Source of the DNA: Gordonia jacobaea
Lineage (GTDB): Bacteria; Actinomycetota; Actinomycetes; Mycobacteriales; Mycobacteriaceae
Direction of reading: 5' to 3'
Assembly (NCBI RefSeq): GCF_001186365.1
Contig: NZ_LDTZ01000015.1
Span: forward strand, 186,001-250,000
Length of the DNA stretch: 64,000 nucleotides
Position 1 is the stretch's first letter. Each line of letters begins with the position of its first letter. Below the pieces are notes generated by a model. That model searched no databases and was not told the DNA's origin. It worked only from the letters and a program-made list of their open reading frames with translations. This document shows, piece by piece, positions 17,535 to 27,906 of this stretch. Both the position numbers and the translations under genes were made by a program.

Positions 17535-19070
17535 GTGGGCACCGACGTGACGGTGGCCGCAGACGCGCGTGTGGACCGCGGATCGTTGACGACGCGGCGT
17601 ACCCTCATCGCCGGTCTGATCGGCTCGATCATGGTGTCGCTCGGCGGTTTCGGCATCGCAGACATCCCCCGCAACCACCCGATACTGACCGACACCGGAC
17701 TGAGCTGGCTCACCTACGGACACGGTAAATCGCTGTGCAGCATCACATTCTGGGTCGGCGTGACGCTCATGGTGATCGCATGGATACGCCTTGGGCGCAT
17801 CCTGTGCGACCGCACGCGTGATCACAGCGGGCTCCACCTGGGCAGGTGGGTGCTGGCGTGGGCCGCACCGTTGATGGTGACCGTGCCGCTCTACAGTCGC
17901 GACGTCTACGCCTACCTCGGCCAGGGCGCCCTGTTCGGGGCGGGCTTCTCGCCGTACGCCGACGGCCCGGCCCACAATCCGGGACCACTCGTCGACAGCA
18001 TGGCGCAGGTCTGGGCGTCGACCACTGCGCCCTACGGTCCGCTCTTCGTGTGGGTGACACACCTTGTCGTCGCCGTGACCGGTGATCACGTCATCCTGGG
18101 TGTGCTCGCCATGCGACTGGTCCTGCTGCCGGGACTCCTGTTGTCGCTCTGGGCAATTCCGCGACTCGCCCGCCACTTCGGGGCGTCGGCCGCCGCCGGG
18201 CTGTGGCTCGTGCTGTTCAACCCGCTCGTCCTGATCCACCTGGTGGGCGGACCGCACGTCGAGCTGCTCATGATGGGTGTGTTGTCCGCGGGGATGGCGT
18301 TGGTCGTCACCGGGCGACACGTCGGCGGGCTCGTGCTGCTCGGCTGTGCGGTCTCGATCAAGATCACCGCCGGGATCGCGGTCCCCTTCGTGCTGTGGAT
18401 CTGGTTGGCGCACATTCGACAACGGCGCCAGGTGGGCGCGCGCGACGTGGCTCTCGTGCTCGCCGCGATCGTGGGCATCACCGTTGCGGTGTTCGCGGCG
18501 TGGACCGCGCTCGTCGGGCTCGGCCTGGGTTGGCTCACTGGTTTGGGCTGGGCGGATCGGATCGTGAATTGGTTTACGCTGCCGACGGTTGTCGCCCACC
18601 TCGTGACGCTCGTCGCCGCGCCGTTCACTCCGCTCAACCTGCAGACCGTCCTGCCGATCACCCGGCTCATCGGCGAAGCGCTTCTCGCGGTCATCCTCGT
18701 CGTGTTGTGGTGGCGGCAGCGGCATTCCGAGCGAGACGCGATGGCGGGCATCGTGCTCGCCATGCTGGCCGTCGTGATCCTCGAACCGTCGACGCTCCCC
18801 TGGTACTACACCTGGGTGCTGTGTCTGGCCGTCGCGTTCACACTGCCGACGTGGGTGCGCGCACTCGTCGTCGGCATCTCGACGTTCATGCTGATCGTCT
18901 TTCAGCCCGACGACTCGATCTTGTTCTACAAACTGCCCGAGACACTGTTGGCGCTGGCGCTCGGTGGCCTCGCGGCCGCGTCGGTGATGCGGACCGATCC
19001 GCTGCGGATCGGCGCTCTCGGCCGTCGGATGTGGGGTGTCAGAACGCCTGTGCCTGCGCGCGACGGATGA
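17535..19070 (+). CDS. mptA: Alpha-(1->6) mannosyltransferase MptA
   Basis: GT-C membrane mannosyltransferase that uses polyprenyl-phosphate mannose to extend the mannan backbone of lipomannan/LAM on the outer face of the membrane. 511 aa with about 12-13 hydrophobic helices. The GT-C acidic motif is in the first large loop (YSRDVYAYLGQGALFG), with a following FSPYADGP and APYGPLFVW. Position after idsA2 and before the Rv2175c/pknL pair matches M. tuberculosis Rv2174. The GTG at 17535 is chosen; a GTG at 17547 is possible. Its last 32 nt overlap the 3' end of the convergent HTH gene. Confidence 0.93.
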   Translation: MGTDVTVAADARVDRGSLTTRRTLIAGLIGSIMVSLGGFGIADIPRNHPILTDTGLSWLTYGHGKSLCSITFWVGVTLMVIAWIRLGRILCDRTRDHSGLHLGRWVLAWAAPLMVTVPLYSRDVYAYLGQGALFGAGFSPYADGPAHNPGPLVDSMAQVWASTTAPYGPLFVWVTHLVVAVTGDHVILGVLAMRLVLLPGLLLSLWAIPRLARHFGASAAAGLWLVLFNPLVLIHLVGGPHVELLMMGVLSAGMALVVTGRHVGGLVLLGCAVSIKITAGIAVPFVLWIWLAHIRQRRQVGARDVALVLAAIVGITVAVFAAWTALVGLGLGWLTGLGWADRIVNWFTLPTVVAHLVTLVAAPFTPLNLQTVLPITRLIGEALLAVILVVLWWRQRHSERDAMAGIVLAMLAVVILEPSTLPWYYTWVLCLAVAFTLPTWVRALVVGISTFMLIVFQPDDSILFYKLPETLLALALGGLAAASVMRTDPLRIGALGRRMWGVRTPVPARDG

Positions 19071-19404
19071 ATTCGCGGGCCGAGTGGGTGTGCAGCGCGT
19101 CTGCGGGTGTCAGGCCGAGGTCGTCCTGTTCGGTGAACAGCCACGCCATGATCTCGTCGCGCGTGTAACCGCCGTCGAACAATACGTCGACGAGTCCGGT
19201 GAAATGTTTCGCGATGCCTTCGTCGTCGAAGAACACGCGCGGCACCGCGGGCTGACCGTCACGCGAGATCGCCAGCAGGTGATGATCCCGGATGAGATTG
19301 CGCACCTTGTTCGTCGAGACATGCAGGCGTGCTGCGACGTCGTCGAGTGAATAGGTGGCGGTGTCGGCGGGGAGGGTGTCGGTCGAGAGGGGCAGAGAAC
19401 TCAC
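19039..19404 (-). CDS. Rv2175c-type DNA-binding protein, PknL partner
   Basis: 121 aa. An N-terminal winged-helix/excisionase-like HTH, YSLDDVAARLHVSTNKVRNLIRDH, is followed by RDGQPAVPRVFF and a helical C-terminal domain with GGYTRDEIMAWLFTEQDDLG. M. tuberculosis Rv2175c has this architecture, binds DNA and is phosphorylated by PknL on an N-terminal Thr; a Thr-rich N-terminus (STDTLPADTATYS) is present here. It lies divergent to pknL. The GTG at 19404 is preceded by CAGGCGG. Its 3' end overlaps mptA by 32 nt. Confidence 0.88.
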   Translation of the reverse strand: MSSLPLSTDTLPADTATYSLDDVAARLHVSTNKVRNLIRDHHLLAISRDGQPAVPRVFFDDEGIAKHFTGLVDVLFDGGYTRDEIMAWLFTEQDDLGLTPADALHTHSAREFIRRAQAQAF

Positions 19405-19536
19405 CCGCCTGAGATTACCGTTTCGCCGCGCATGCCGACAGGCGGTTGTCACGCTGTGCACAACTCGTCATTCGGGTACACGCCACGGCGTCCAGGTATG
19501 GGCCGGCGGTCGGTGGTGCCGGGTAGATTCGACGTC

Positions 19537-20742
19537 GTGAACAGCCCGGCCGACACCCTGCTCGGTGCGGTCCTCGAGGACCGCTATCGTCTCGATGCGC
19601 CCATCGCGCGCGGCGGGATGTCGGCGGTCTATCTCGGCGCCGATCTGCGGTTGGGTCGCGACGTCGCGGTCAAGGTGATGGATCGACGCTACTCGGGCGA
19701 CCCACAATTCGTGCGCCGCTTCGAGTTCGAGGCGCGTGCGGTCGCAGGCCTCAAACATCCGGGCCTGGTCGCGGTCTACGACCAAGGCATCGACGAGGGC
19801 ACCGCGTTTCTCGTGATGGAACTCGTCGAAGGCGGGAGCCTGCGCGAGTTGCTGCGCGAGCGGGGACCCATGCCGCCGCACGCGGTCGTCGCTGTCGCCG
19901 ATCCCGTCCTCGGCGGTCTCGGCACCGCGCACCGAGCAGGACTCGTCCATCGCGACATCAAGCCCGAGAACGTCCTGATCTCCGATGCGGGCGAGGTCAA
20001 GGTCGCCGACTTCGGCCTGGTGCGCGCGGTCGCGGAAGCGGGTGTCACCTCGGCGAGCGTCATCCTGGGCACCGCGGCGTACCTGTCGCCCGAGCAGGTC
20101 GAATCCGCCGACGCCGACGCCAGGAGCGACGTCTACTCCATGGGCGTCATGATGTTCGAATTACTCACCGGCAGAACGCCTTTCCACGGCGACTCGCCAC
20201 TTGCACTCGCCTACCAACGACTCTCCTACGACGTCCCGGCCCCCGGCGATGTCATCGACGGCGTGCCCGAGGAGATCGACGAGGTGATCCTGCGCGCCAC
20301 CGAACGTCGGCCGCGCGACCGCTACGTCGACGCCTTCGAGATGCGCGACGCGCTGCTCGCCGCTGCCGACGATCTCGACCTGCCGCCGTTCACCGTTCCC
20401 GCACCGCGCCGCTCGGCCGAGCGGGAGACGATGGTCCGGATGCGCGCCGCACAGGCCGCCGCGGCGCGCCCACAGCCGCGTCCGGTGGCACCCCGCGCTG
20501 TCCCCGCAACGGCACAGCAACCGGTCGCGGCGTCGCTCGTCGCGCCTCCGCAGCCGACGACAGCACCACCCGCGACGACCAAGCGTCCCACGGTGATTCC
20601 CGATCGACCGGCCGACGACACGCCCACCCACGACCCGGGGCGCGGAAGGTTGCAGGCGCTGATCTGGCTGACCGTCGTCCTGCTGGTGGCAGCGGGCGTC
20701 GGCTCGGTCGGCTGGTGGCTCGGCGCCCTGATCGTCGGCTGA
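19537..20742 (+). CDS. pknL: Serine/threonine protein kinase PknL
   Basis: Membrane-anchored Hanks-type kinase. 401 aa. Gly-rich loop ARGGMSAVY (24-32), ATP lysine K46 in VAVKVM, catalytic loop H138-R-D-I-K-P-E-N, DFG, then a Thr/Ser-containing activation loop before GTAAYLSPEQV. A Pro/Ala-rich juxtamembrane linker (about 300-370) leads to one C-terminal membrane helix (about 377-396) with almost nothing outside, as in mycobacterial PknL. The likely substrate is the divergent HTH protein next door. TAGATT (19524-19529) stands seven bases before the GTG, a leaderless arrangement. Confidence 0.95.
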   Translation: MNSPADTLLGAVLEDRYRLDAPIARGGMSAVYLGADLRLGRDVAVKVMDRRYSGDPQFVRRFEFEARAVAGLKHPGLVAVYDQGIDEGTAFLVMELVEGGSLRELLRERGPMPPHAVVAVADPVLGGLGTAHRAGLVHRDIKPENVLISDAGEVKVADFGLVRAVAEAGVTSASVILGTAAYLSPEQVESADADARSDVYSMGVMMFELLTGRTPFHGDSPLALAYQRLSYDVPAPGDVIDGVPEEIDEVILRATERRPRDRYVDAFEMRDALLAAADDLDLPPFTVPAPRRSAERETMVRMRAAQAAAARPQPRPVAPRAVPATAQQPVAASLVAPPQPTTAPPATTKRPTVIPDRPADDTPTHDPGRGRLQALIWLTVVLLVAAGVGSVGWWLGALIVG

Positions 20743-20775
20743 ACTGATCGTCGGCTCAACCGATCGCCAGCTGAC
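20728..20775. repeat. 16-bp triplicate at the pknL/aroG junction
   Basis: CTGATCGTCGGCTGAA (20728-20743) is repeated as CTGATCGTCGGCTCAA (20744-20759) and more loosely as CCGATCGCCAGCTGAC (20760-20775). The first copy contains the pknL stop codon. It looks like local tandem duplication of the gene end. Confidence 0.6.
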
Positions 20776-20794
20776 CGGCCCGGTGCCGAGATGC

Positions 20795-22288
<1,494 letters not shown>

Positions 22289-22780
22289 TCAGGCACGCGA
22301 ACCGCCCGCGCGCTCGATGGCCTCCCACTTGCGCAGGTTGTGTCGAGCATCACTGAGGGCGTCGTGAGCATCGTCGGGCGCCGGCGGCAGAGGTGGGCGA
22401 CCGGCGGCCTCCCAGTGCTGTTTGAGCTCGCGCGTGAAGCGCGGAACAGCGCGGGGCAGTTCGGTCATCGGACCCCACAACTGACAGAGAACAACGTGGT
22501 CATAGGCCCCTACCCACGCCCACAGCTCTATGTCGTTGCCCTTTTCCGTCAGGAACTCCAGCAGGCCGTCGCGGATCTGCGACCGCGACTTCCACAGCGG
22601 CGACGAGGGTGAGGGAAGCTTGGGCAGGACGTTGGCGCGCACCCAACTACCGGCGCGCCCGGGGTCGAACTCGGTCGACACCGCATAATATTCACGACCG
22701 TCCTCTGCGACGACACCGATCGATATGAGATCGATCGTGCGGCCGTCCTCGATAAACTCCGAGTCGTAGAAGAAACGCAT
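22289..22780 (-). CDS. Ribonuclease AS (Rv2179c), DEDD 3'-exoribonuclease
   Basis: 163 aa. Founder-type sequence for the RNase AS family: it begins MRFFYDSEFIEDGRTIDLISIG with the first two acidic metal ligands D6 and E8, continues REYYAVSTEFDP, and ends with HDALSDARHNLRKWEAIER, supplying the last ligands. M. tuberculosis Rv2179c removes adenylate-rich 3' tails of RNA. The ATG at 22780 is fixed by homology; a -10-like AATACT lies seven bases upstream, so the transcript may be leaderless. Confidence 0.93.
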   Translation of the reverse strand: MRFFYDSEFIEDGRTIDLISIGVVAEDGREYYAVSTEFDPGRAGSWVRANVLPKLPSPSSPLWKSRSQIRDGLLEFLTEKGNDIELWAWVGAYDHVVLCQLWGPMTELPRAVPRFTRELKQHWEAAGRPPLPPAPDDAHDALSDARHNLRKWEAIERAGGSRA

Positions 22781-22866
22781 ACCGCCAAGTATTCGCCACC
22801 GAATGCGCACACCGACACCCGACCGACCCACATGCCCCCGCTGCGGGGCCTACACAAAGGCCATCG

Positions 22867-24204
22867 ATGCCCACATTCTGCAGCGCCGCGGACACTCGGC
22901 TCCGTCGGTGGGTTCCGACGCGGTTGACGCGCGCGCTCATCGTCATCGTGTTCGCGACGTCGTCGCTGCTCCAGATGATCGGTGTGCCTTTCACCAGCAG
23001 TTTCGGTACCAGAACGCGCATCGACCTCGACGTCTATCGGCTGGGGGCGCAGATCTGGCAGCAGGGCCAGAGCCTCTACGCCGACGGCTCGATGCCGTTC
23101 ACCAGCGACGGCATCTGGCTTCCGTTCACCTACCCGCCGTTCGCCGCGATGACGTTCGTGCCGCTGGGTGCGATGACACTCACCATCGCGGGCGTCGTGA
23201 TGTCACTGCTCACGATCGGACTCCTCGTCGTCGTCGTGCACATCGTGTTGACGGTGCTTTCCGTCGGGCGCATCGGCAACCGGTGGTGGCTCGCTCTTCT
23301 GGTCTCCACTGCCGCGCTCTGGCTCAATCCGATGTGGATGACGCTCGGCTTCGGTCAGATCAACGTGATCCTCATGGCGATGATCGTCGTCGACGTCTTC
23401 CTCGTCGGGCGGGGGCGTCGCCGCGCGCTCGGGCCTCTGCAGGGTGTTCTGGTGGGACTCGCGGCGGCGATCAAGCTGACCCCGCTCGTCTTCATCGTGC
23501 TGTTCGCATCGGCTCGGCGCTGGCGGGCGGTCGTCACCGCTGCCGCGACTTTCGTCGCCGCAGCCGCCCTGGCATGGATCTGGATGCCGTCGGATTCGTG
23601 GGGGTACTGGACACACACCTTGTTCCACACCACGCGCATCGGTGATCCGTCGGGCCGGATCAACCAGAACCTCAACGCGATGTGGATTCGGCTCCTCCCC
23701 GAGGCGAGCGCCGCGCAGCTCGCGTGGGTGCTCAGTTCACTCGTGGCAACGGCACTGGCGGGCGCCGCGTTGTTCGCATGCAAGCCCGTCGCGGCATTCG
23801 GCCGGGGCGCGGGTCGGACCGGACGCGTCAATGCCCTCCTGGCGACCTGCGTCGTCGCGGTCTGGGGACTTCTCGTCTCGCCGACATCGTGGGCACACCA
23901 CTGGGTGTGGTCGATTCCGCTGATCCTGACGAGCCTTGTGGTCGCCGCGCGCACCGACTCGCGGCGCGCGTACGTCGCCTACAACGCGATCGCCGTCAGC
24001 GGCATCCTGATCTTCGCCGTCGGCCCGTACCAGTTCCTGCCGATGGTTGCCCGACACTGGACCGTATTCGACCACATCGTCGGAAACGCGTTCTCGCTGT
24101 GGGGAATCGCCGCTTTGATCGTGATCTGGCTGCTTCCGTTCTCCCCCGCGCGTGCCGCCACACGAGCAGCCGATCAACCGCTCGCCGAGATCCGATCTGC
24201 CTGA
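22867..24204 (+). CDS. mptC: Polyprenol-phosphate mannosyltransferase MptC (GT87)
   Basis: GT-C/DUF2029 integral membrane protein, 445 aa with about 10-11 helices. Position corresponds to M. tuberculosis Rv2181, the alpha-(1->2) mannosyltransferase that adds single-mannose branches to lipomannan/LAM. Conserved family features: IDLDVYRLGAQIW with the catalytic Asp after helix 1, TYPPFAAM, GFGQINVILM, KLTPLVFIV, RINQNLNAMW, and SPTSWAHHWVW. The ATG has AAAGG 7 nt upstream. mptA lies about 3.8 kb upstream, so two LM/LAM enzymes are close together. Confidence 0.9.
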   Translation: MPTFCSAADTRLRRWVPTRLTRALIVIVFATSSLLQMIGVPFTSSFGTRTRIDLDVYRLGAQIWQQGQSLYADGSMPFTSDGIWLPFTYPPFAAMTFVPLGAMTLTIAGVVMSLLTIGLLVVVVHIVLTVLSVGRIGNRWWLALLVSTAALWLNPMWMTLGFGQINVILMAMIVVDVFLVGRGRRRALGPLQGVLVGLAAAIKLTPLVFIVLFASARRWRAVVTAAATFVAAAALAWIWMPSDSWGYWTHTLFHTTRIGDPSGRINQNLNAMWIRLLPEASAAQLAWVLSSLVATALAGAALFACKPVAAFGRGAGRTGRVNALLATCVVAVWGLLVSPTSWAHHWVWSIPLILTSLVVAARTDSRRAYVAYNAIAVSGILIFAVGPYQFLPMVARHWTVFDHIVGNAFSLWGIAALIVIWLLPFSPARAATRAADQPLAEIRSA

Positions 24205-24253
24205 GCGGTAATTCCCGCGCAGCGCCGGCGCCCGAACTGACAGCCGATATGAG

Positions 24254-24973
24254 TCAGGCGGCCGAGGCCTCGCCCGGCCGCGCGGGCTGCTGGGCGTCGG
24301 GCTTCTTCTCCTTGAGCGAGGCGGCGTAGATGTCGACGTACTGCTGACCCGAGAGCTGCATCAGCTCGTACATGATCTCGTCGGTCACGGCACGCTCGAT
24401 GAAGCGGTTGCCCTGCATGCCTTCGTAGCGGGCGAAGTTCAGCGGCTTGCCGATCTTCACCTTGACCCTGGTCGGGCGCGGCAGCACGGTTCCGGGCGGG
24501 TTGAAGGTATTGGTGCCGATCATGGCGACGGGGATCACCGGCACCCCGGTGTCGAGCGCGACTCGGGCGAGTCCCGTCTTGCCCTTGTAGAGGTTGCCGT
24601 CGGGCGACCTGGTGCCCTCCGGGTACATGCCCATCAGGTTGCCTGTCTCGAGCTGGCGCCGCGCGGCCTTGAGCGCATCGGCGGCCGCCTCCGCACCGGT
24701 CCGGTCGATCGGGATCTGACCGACGGCGGTGTAGAACCACGCCTGGAAGCGACCCTTGATACCGGTGCCGTTGAAGTACTCCGCCTTGGCGAGGAAGTAG
24801 ATCCGACGCGGCACCATCAGCGGCAGGAAGAAGCTGTCCATCACGGCAAGGTGGTTGCTGGCGAGAATCGCCGGTCCGCGTTCGGGGAGGTTCTCGAGGC
24901 CTTCGACCTCAGGACGGCCGAGCACCCGCAGGAGCGGTCCGAGGAGAACGTACTTGAACAGGTAGTACCACAT
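24254..24973 (-). CDS. 1-acylglycerol-3-phosphate acyltransferase-like (PlsC)
   Basis: 239 aa membrane-associated acyltransferase. Motif I NHLAVMDSFF (HxxxxD), motif II region RRIYFLAKAEYF, motif III MYPEGTRSPDGN, and motif IV around VIPVAMIG, in the right order for PlsC-type enzymes. Corresponds to Rv2182c. It acylates lysophosphatidate or a related lipid; substrate specificity is not readable. GGAGTGAG precedes the ATG. Convergent with mptC. Confidence 0.9.
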   Translation of the reverse strand: MWYYLFKYVLLGPLLRVLGRPEVEGLENLPERGPAILASNHLAVMDSFFLPLMVPRRIYFLAKAEYFNGTGIKGRFQAWFYTAVGQIPIDRTGAEAAADALKAARRQLETGNLMGMYPEGTRSPDGNLYKGKTGLARVALDTGVPVIPVAMIGTNTFNPPGTVLPRPTRVKVKIGKPLNFARYEGMQGNRFIERAVTDEIMYELMQLSGQQYVDIYAASLKEKKPDAQQPARPGEASAA

Positions 24974-25136
24974 TTGAGACTCACTCCATCATCGCCGCGT
25001 CGCCACTTGGTGAAGTCGTCGCCGGACAGAGCACCGAGAGAACTCGAAGAGGGGCGAGTTTCCCGGTGAGCCGACGGGACGTTGTGAGATGACTCTACTC
25101 AAGCGCCCAGACCCGCGTGGGCCATAGGGCGTGCTC

Positions 25137-26132
25137 TCAGTGTGCCGTCGACCACCCTGCGTCGCCGAGCGCCAGGCCTTCGGACCGTAGTGCCGCGCGC
25201 GCCACCTCTGCGGCGCCGATGACGCCCGCGCTCTCGCCGAGCTGCGTGCCTCGAATCCGCGCGAGCTGTCGGTGCCCCGAGCCGGTGATCAATCTTGCGT
25301 AGTGCTCACGCGCCTCGTCGAGGAACAGTCCCGACGCCGCGCCGACGCCGCCTGCGAGCACGATCAGGTCGGGGTCGAAGATGTCGGCGATCATCGCCAG
25401 CCCCTGACCGAGTGACGCCGCGAAAGCGGCGAACGCGGCGATCGCGACCGCGTCACCGTCGGCTGCGGCACCCGCGACACGACGCCCCGTCAGCGACCCG
25501 GGATCGGCTGCGACGTCGGCGGCGAGCTGGCTTCTCCCCCAATCGCCATCGGCAAGCAATTCGACGACGGTGTCGACCAAAGCCGTTCCGCTGCAATATC
25601 TTTCCCAGCATCCACGCTTGCCGCATGAGCACGGCCGACCGTCGGGGACGACCGTCAGATGTCCGAGTTCCGGGGCTACACCGAAACTGCCGCGATAGAT
25701 CTCGCCCTCGATGAGCAATCCGGCACCGATACCGGTCCCGATGGCCAAGACCAGCGAGTTGTGTCCGCGCGCCGCAGCGCCGAATCGGAACTCGGCGACG
25801 GCCGCGGCGTTGGCGTCGTGCTCGGTGACCACGGGCAGACCGATGCGCGCACTCATCTCTTCTGCGACACGTGCCTCACGCCACGGCAGGTGCGGCGCGA
25901 ACCGGACGACCTGCCGATCGGGGGTCAGAAAGCCCGCCACCGCGAGGCCGACGGCGCGCGCCGCCCACCGTGAGGTGAGTTCGCCGACGAGCCGATCGAG
26001 GCAGTGCTCGAGGGCCAGCGCCGTGCCCGGCGTCGCGGCCCGCAGGGTGTCGAGCATCCGTCCGCGTTCGTCGACCACGGAGGCGCGCACACTCGTGCCG
26101 CCGATGTCGATGCCGATCGTCAACTCGCCCAT
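25137..26132 (-). CDS. glk: ROK-family glucokinase
   Basis: 331 aa sugar kinase. N-terminal ATP-phosphate loop GIDIGGTSVRAS; sugar-binding VVTEHDANAAAVAE and IGTGIGAGLLIEG; PELGHLTV; and the ROK zinc cluster CSCGKRGCWERYCSG. Together these mark an actinobacterial glucokinase phosphorylating glucose to glucose 6-phosphate. Not present at this place in M. tuberculosis. The ATG at 26132 has only a weak GAGAAG site. It follows the small hypothetical gene by 16 nt and may be its operon partner. Confidence 0.9.
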   Translation of the reverse strand: MGELTIGIDIGGTSVRASVVDERGRMLDTLRAATPGTALALEHCLDRLVGELTSRWAARAVGLAVAGFLTPDRQVVRFAPHLPWREARVAEEMSARIGLPVVTEHDANAAAVAEFRFGAAARGHNSLVLAIGTGIGAGLLIEGEIYRGSFGVAPELGHLTVVPDGRPCSCGKRGCWERYCSGTALVDTVVELLADGDWGRSQLAADVAADPGSLTGRRVAGAAADGDAVAIAAFAAFAASLGQGLAMIADIFDPDLIVLAGGVGAASGLFLDEAREHYARLITGSGHRQLARIRGTQLGESAGVIGAAEVARAALRSEGLALGDAGWSTAH

Positions 26133-26148
26133 TACTTCTCAGTTCTCA

Positions 26149-26679
26149 TCACGTCTGAGTGTCGCCATCGAGGTGCCTGCGGTCAACGAAGGGATCGGCG
26201 CGGTGCTCGCGCGTCGCCCGGTGTGGCGTCGACGTGCCGATTCGGACCGCGATCGGTTGGTACTGCGCGGTCGGCGGGGTGTGCGCGGCCGGAGTCGCGC
26301 GTAGCGCGTTCGCGACGGCCTCCAGCACCGCGATGAGTGCGGCTATCAGCCGGGGGATGAGGTCGCCGATCTCGGCGACGAGTGAACTGATCTCGCCCGC
26401 GACGTCGCCGAATGCCTGGTGGCGCGCGCCCGTTCCCCGGGCTGCCCCGGCCGACGCCGACTGCCCCCCTCCGCCGATGATGGCGGCGAGCTGGTCGATC
26501 TGCGCTGCGATGCCCAGGACGAAGTCGCGGACAGGGTCACCGACGGGGTCTCCGGTGAACGCGTCGTCGCGGTCTCCTGGCGTCTCCCGTCCCCCCGACG
26601 GATTGCCACGGTCGTCGCTGCTCATGTCGGGCGGCTGGTCCTTTGCTGGTGGCGGGCCCCGGTACTGGCCCGGGGACAT
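26149..26679 (-). CDS. Hypothetical protein, Rv2183c position
   Basis: 176 aa, not recognised by motif. N-terminal half is polar and disordered (Pro/Gly/Asp-rich). In the middle is an amphipathic to hydrophobic helix pair: a segment with FVLGIAAQIDQLAAIIGG, and IPRLIAALIAVLEAVANALRA near 120-140. The C-terminus is Arg/His-rich. It lies in the gap between the ArsA-like gene and glucokinase, where mycobacteria carry the equally obscure Rv2183c. The start is uncertain: ATG 26679 overlaps the ArsA-like gene end, ATG 26625 is the alternative. Codon-position bias supports it being coding. Confidence 0.55.
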   Translation of the reverse strand: MSPGQYRGPPPAKDQPPDMSSDDRGNPSGGRETPGDRDDAFTGDPVGDPVRDFVLGIAAQIDQLAAIIGGGGQSASAGAARGTGARHQAFGDVAGEISSLVAEIGDLIPRLIAALIAVLEAVANALRATPAAHTPPTAQYQPIAVRIGTSTPHRATREHRADPFVDRRHLDGDTQT

Positions 26680-26704
26680 GTGCACCGAAACGCTACCCGC
26701 AACC

Positions 26705-27859
26705 TCACCGTCGAGGCCATACCGCTGGGTCGGGACGGAACCGGATGCGCACCTGTTGGCCATCCCAGTCGGCGTCGTCGACGACGCATCGCCGCAACAC
26801 CGAAGGCAACGGCAGGCAGTGGCGTAGACCGTCGACGGTGACGAGGAGGTCGTCGCCCGAGCGTCCGAGCATGAACCGACCAGGATCGGGAAGCGTTTGC
26901 GGCCAGGACAATTCGTACGTGGTGTCGAGGCCGTCCGCCTCGTCGCCGACAACCGACAGCGCCGACGAGCCGTGCGCGCGACCCGACGGCGCGAGCAGCG
27001 TCACCCCGAGCTTCTTCAGTCGTGCCGGCCGTTCCAGCGGCGTGTCGAGCGCCGCGACACCACGAATGTCGACGCCGGGCGCGATGTCGATCTCGTCGGG
27101 CACGAGCTCCCGACGGCCCGATTCGGCGGTGGCGTCGTCGAGGTAGATGGTGCGCAGCGGGAGTCCGAGCAGGTCGATGGACGCGAGCTGATGCGGCAAC
27201 AATCGGGCTCCGCGATACCCGCTGCCGACCACGAGGTGCGCCGCTGTGGTGTCCGCGTCACGCAGTAGCTCGGCGACGTCGGCACAGTCCCGGTCGATGG
27301 TGTCGACCGCGGTGGTCAGTTGTGCGACCGCCGGACGGTCGGCCGCGGCTGCGAGCCTGCGATGCCTCGGCCATAGCCGGTCAAGAGAGTGCCGAAGCGT
27401 CGACGGCGCGTCGAGCAATTGGTACGGATCTCCCATTCCGGACAGGTCGACGACGATGCGCTGCCACTGACCGCTGACCGCCTCGTCGCGAATCCGCCGC
27501 AGCAACAAGGCATCCTCGACGCCGGGCAGCGATGTCACCTCCGCCTGGTCGATCCCTGCGAGGGTGTCGACGAAGGGCAGTGTGATCTTGGAGCGTCGCA
27601 CGGTATCGGCGAGGAGTTCGGCGAACAGCGCCCACGACGTCGTGGCCGACGTGAGCCGCTCGAGGCAGAGCAGGTGCAGATGCGACGACACCGCGACGGC
27701 GTCGTTGGGCGAGCGGAACACACCGAGAATGTCGGGGACCGGCGAGCAGCGGTCGACCGTGACCAGGAGGGTGTGCCGATCGGCGGCGAGCGGTGAGCGC
27801 ACCTCGGGCCTGCGTGCGCGGGGTCGGCTGACCGCGCCCGCGGCCGCGACCGCGGTCAC
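26705..27859 (-). CDS. ArsA/Get3-like ATPase homologue with degenerate P-loop
   Basis: 384 aa from the GTG at 27859; corresponds to Rv2184c. The body resembles ArsA-family anion-transport ATPases: LLVTVDRCSP in switch position, QRIVVDLSGMGDPYQLLDAPSTLR, and a C-terminal LLVTVDGLRHCLPLPSVLRR like the ArsA HSP20-like tail. Reading back in frame from 27859 gives IHIVFGPGGSGVT, the expected strand plus Walker A, but with both lysines of GKGGxGKT replaced (GPGGSGVT). No ATG, GTG or TTG precedes that stretch, so either a non-standard start (CTG at 27910 or 27901) is used or the P-loop is not translated. Probably non-hydrolysing. Only 47 nt separate the GTG from the SRPBCC stop. Confidence 0.75.
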   Translation of the reverse strand: MTAVAAAGAVSRPRARRPEVRSPLAADRHTLLVTVDRCSPVPDILGVFRSPNDAVAVSSHLHLLCLERLTSATTSWALFAELLADTVRRSKITLPFVDTLAGIDQAEVTSLPGVEDALLLRRIRDEAVSGQWQRIVVDLSGMGDPYQLLDAPSTLRHSLDRLWPRHRRLAAAADRPAVAQLTTAVDTIDRDCADVAELLRDADTTAAHLVVGSGYRGARLLPHQLASIDLLGLPLRTIYLDDATAESGRRELVPDEIDIAPGVDIRGVAALDTPLERPARLKKLGVTLLAPSGRAHGSSALSVVGDEADGLDTTYELSWPQTLPDPGRFMLGRSGDDLLVTVDGLRHCLPLPSVLRRCVVDDADWDGQQVRIRFRPDPAVWPRR

Positions 27860-27906
27860 CCCGGATCCCCCCGGACCGAAGACGATGTGAATAGGCGTCA
27901 GGTCGA

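Noticed and set aside
17034-18725. Long minus-strand open frame (563 codons) opposite idsA2 and mptA
   Set aside because: His/Arg/Glu-rich composition without domains; an antisense shadow caused by GC bias. The plus strand carries two clear enzyme genes.
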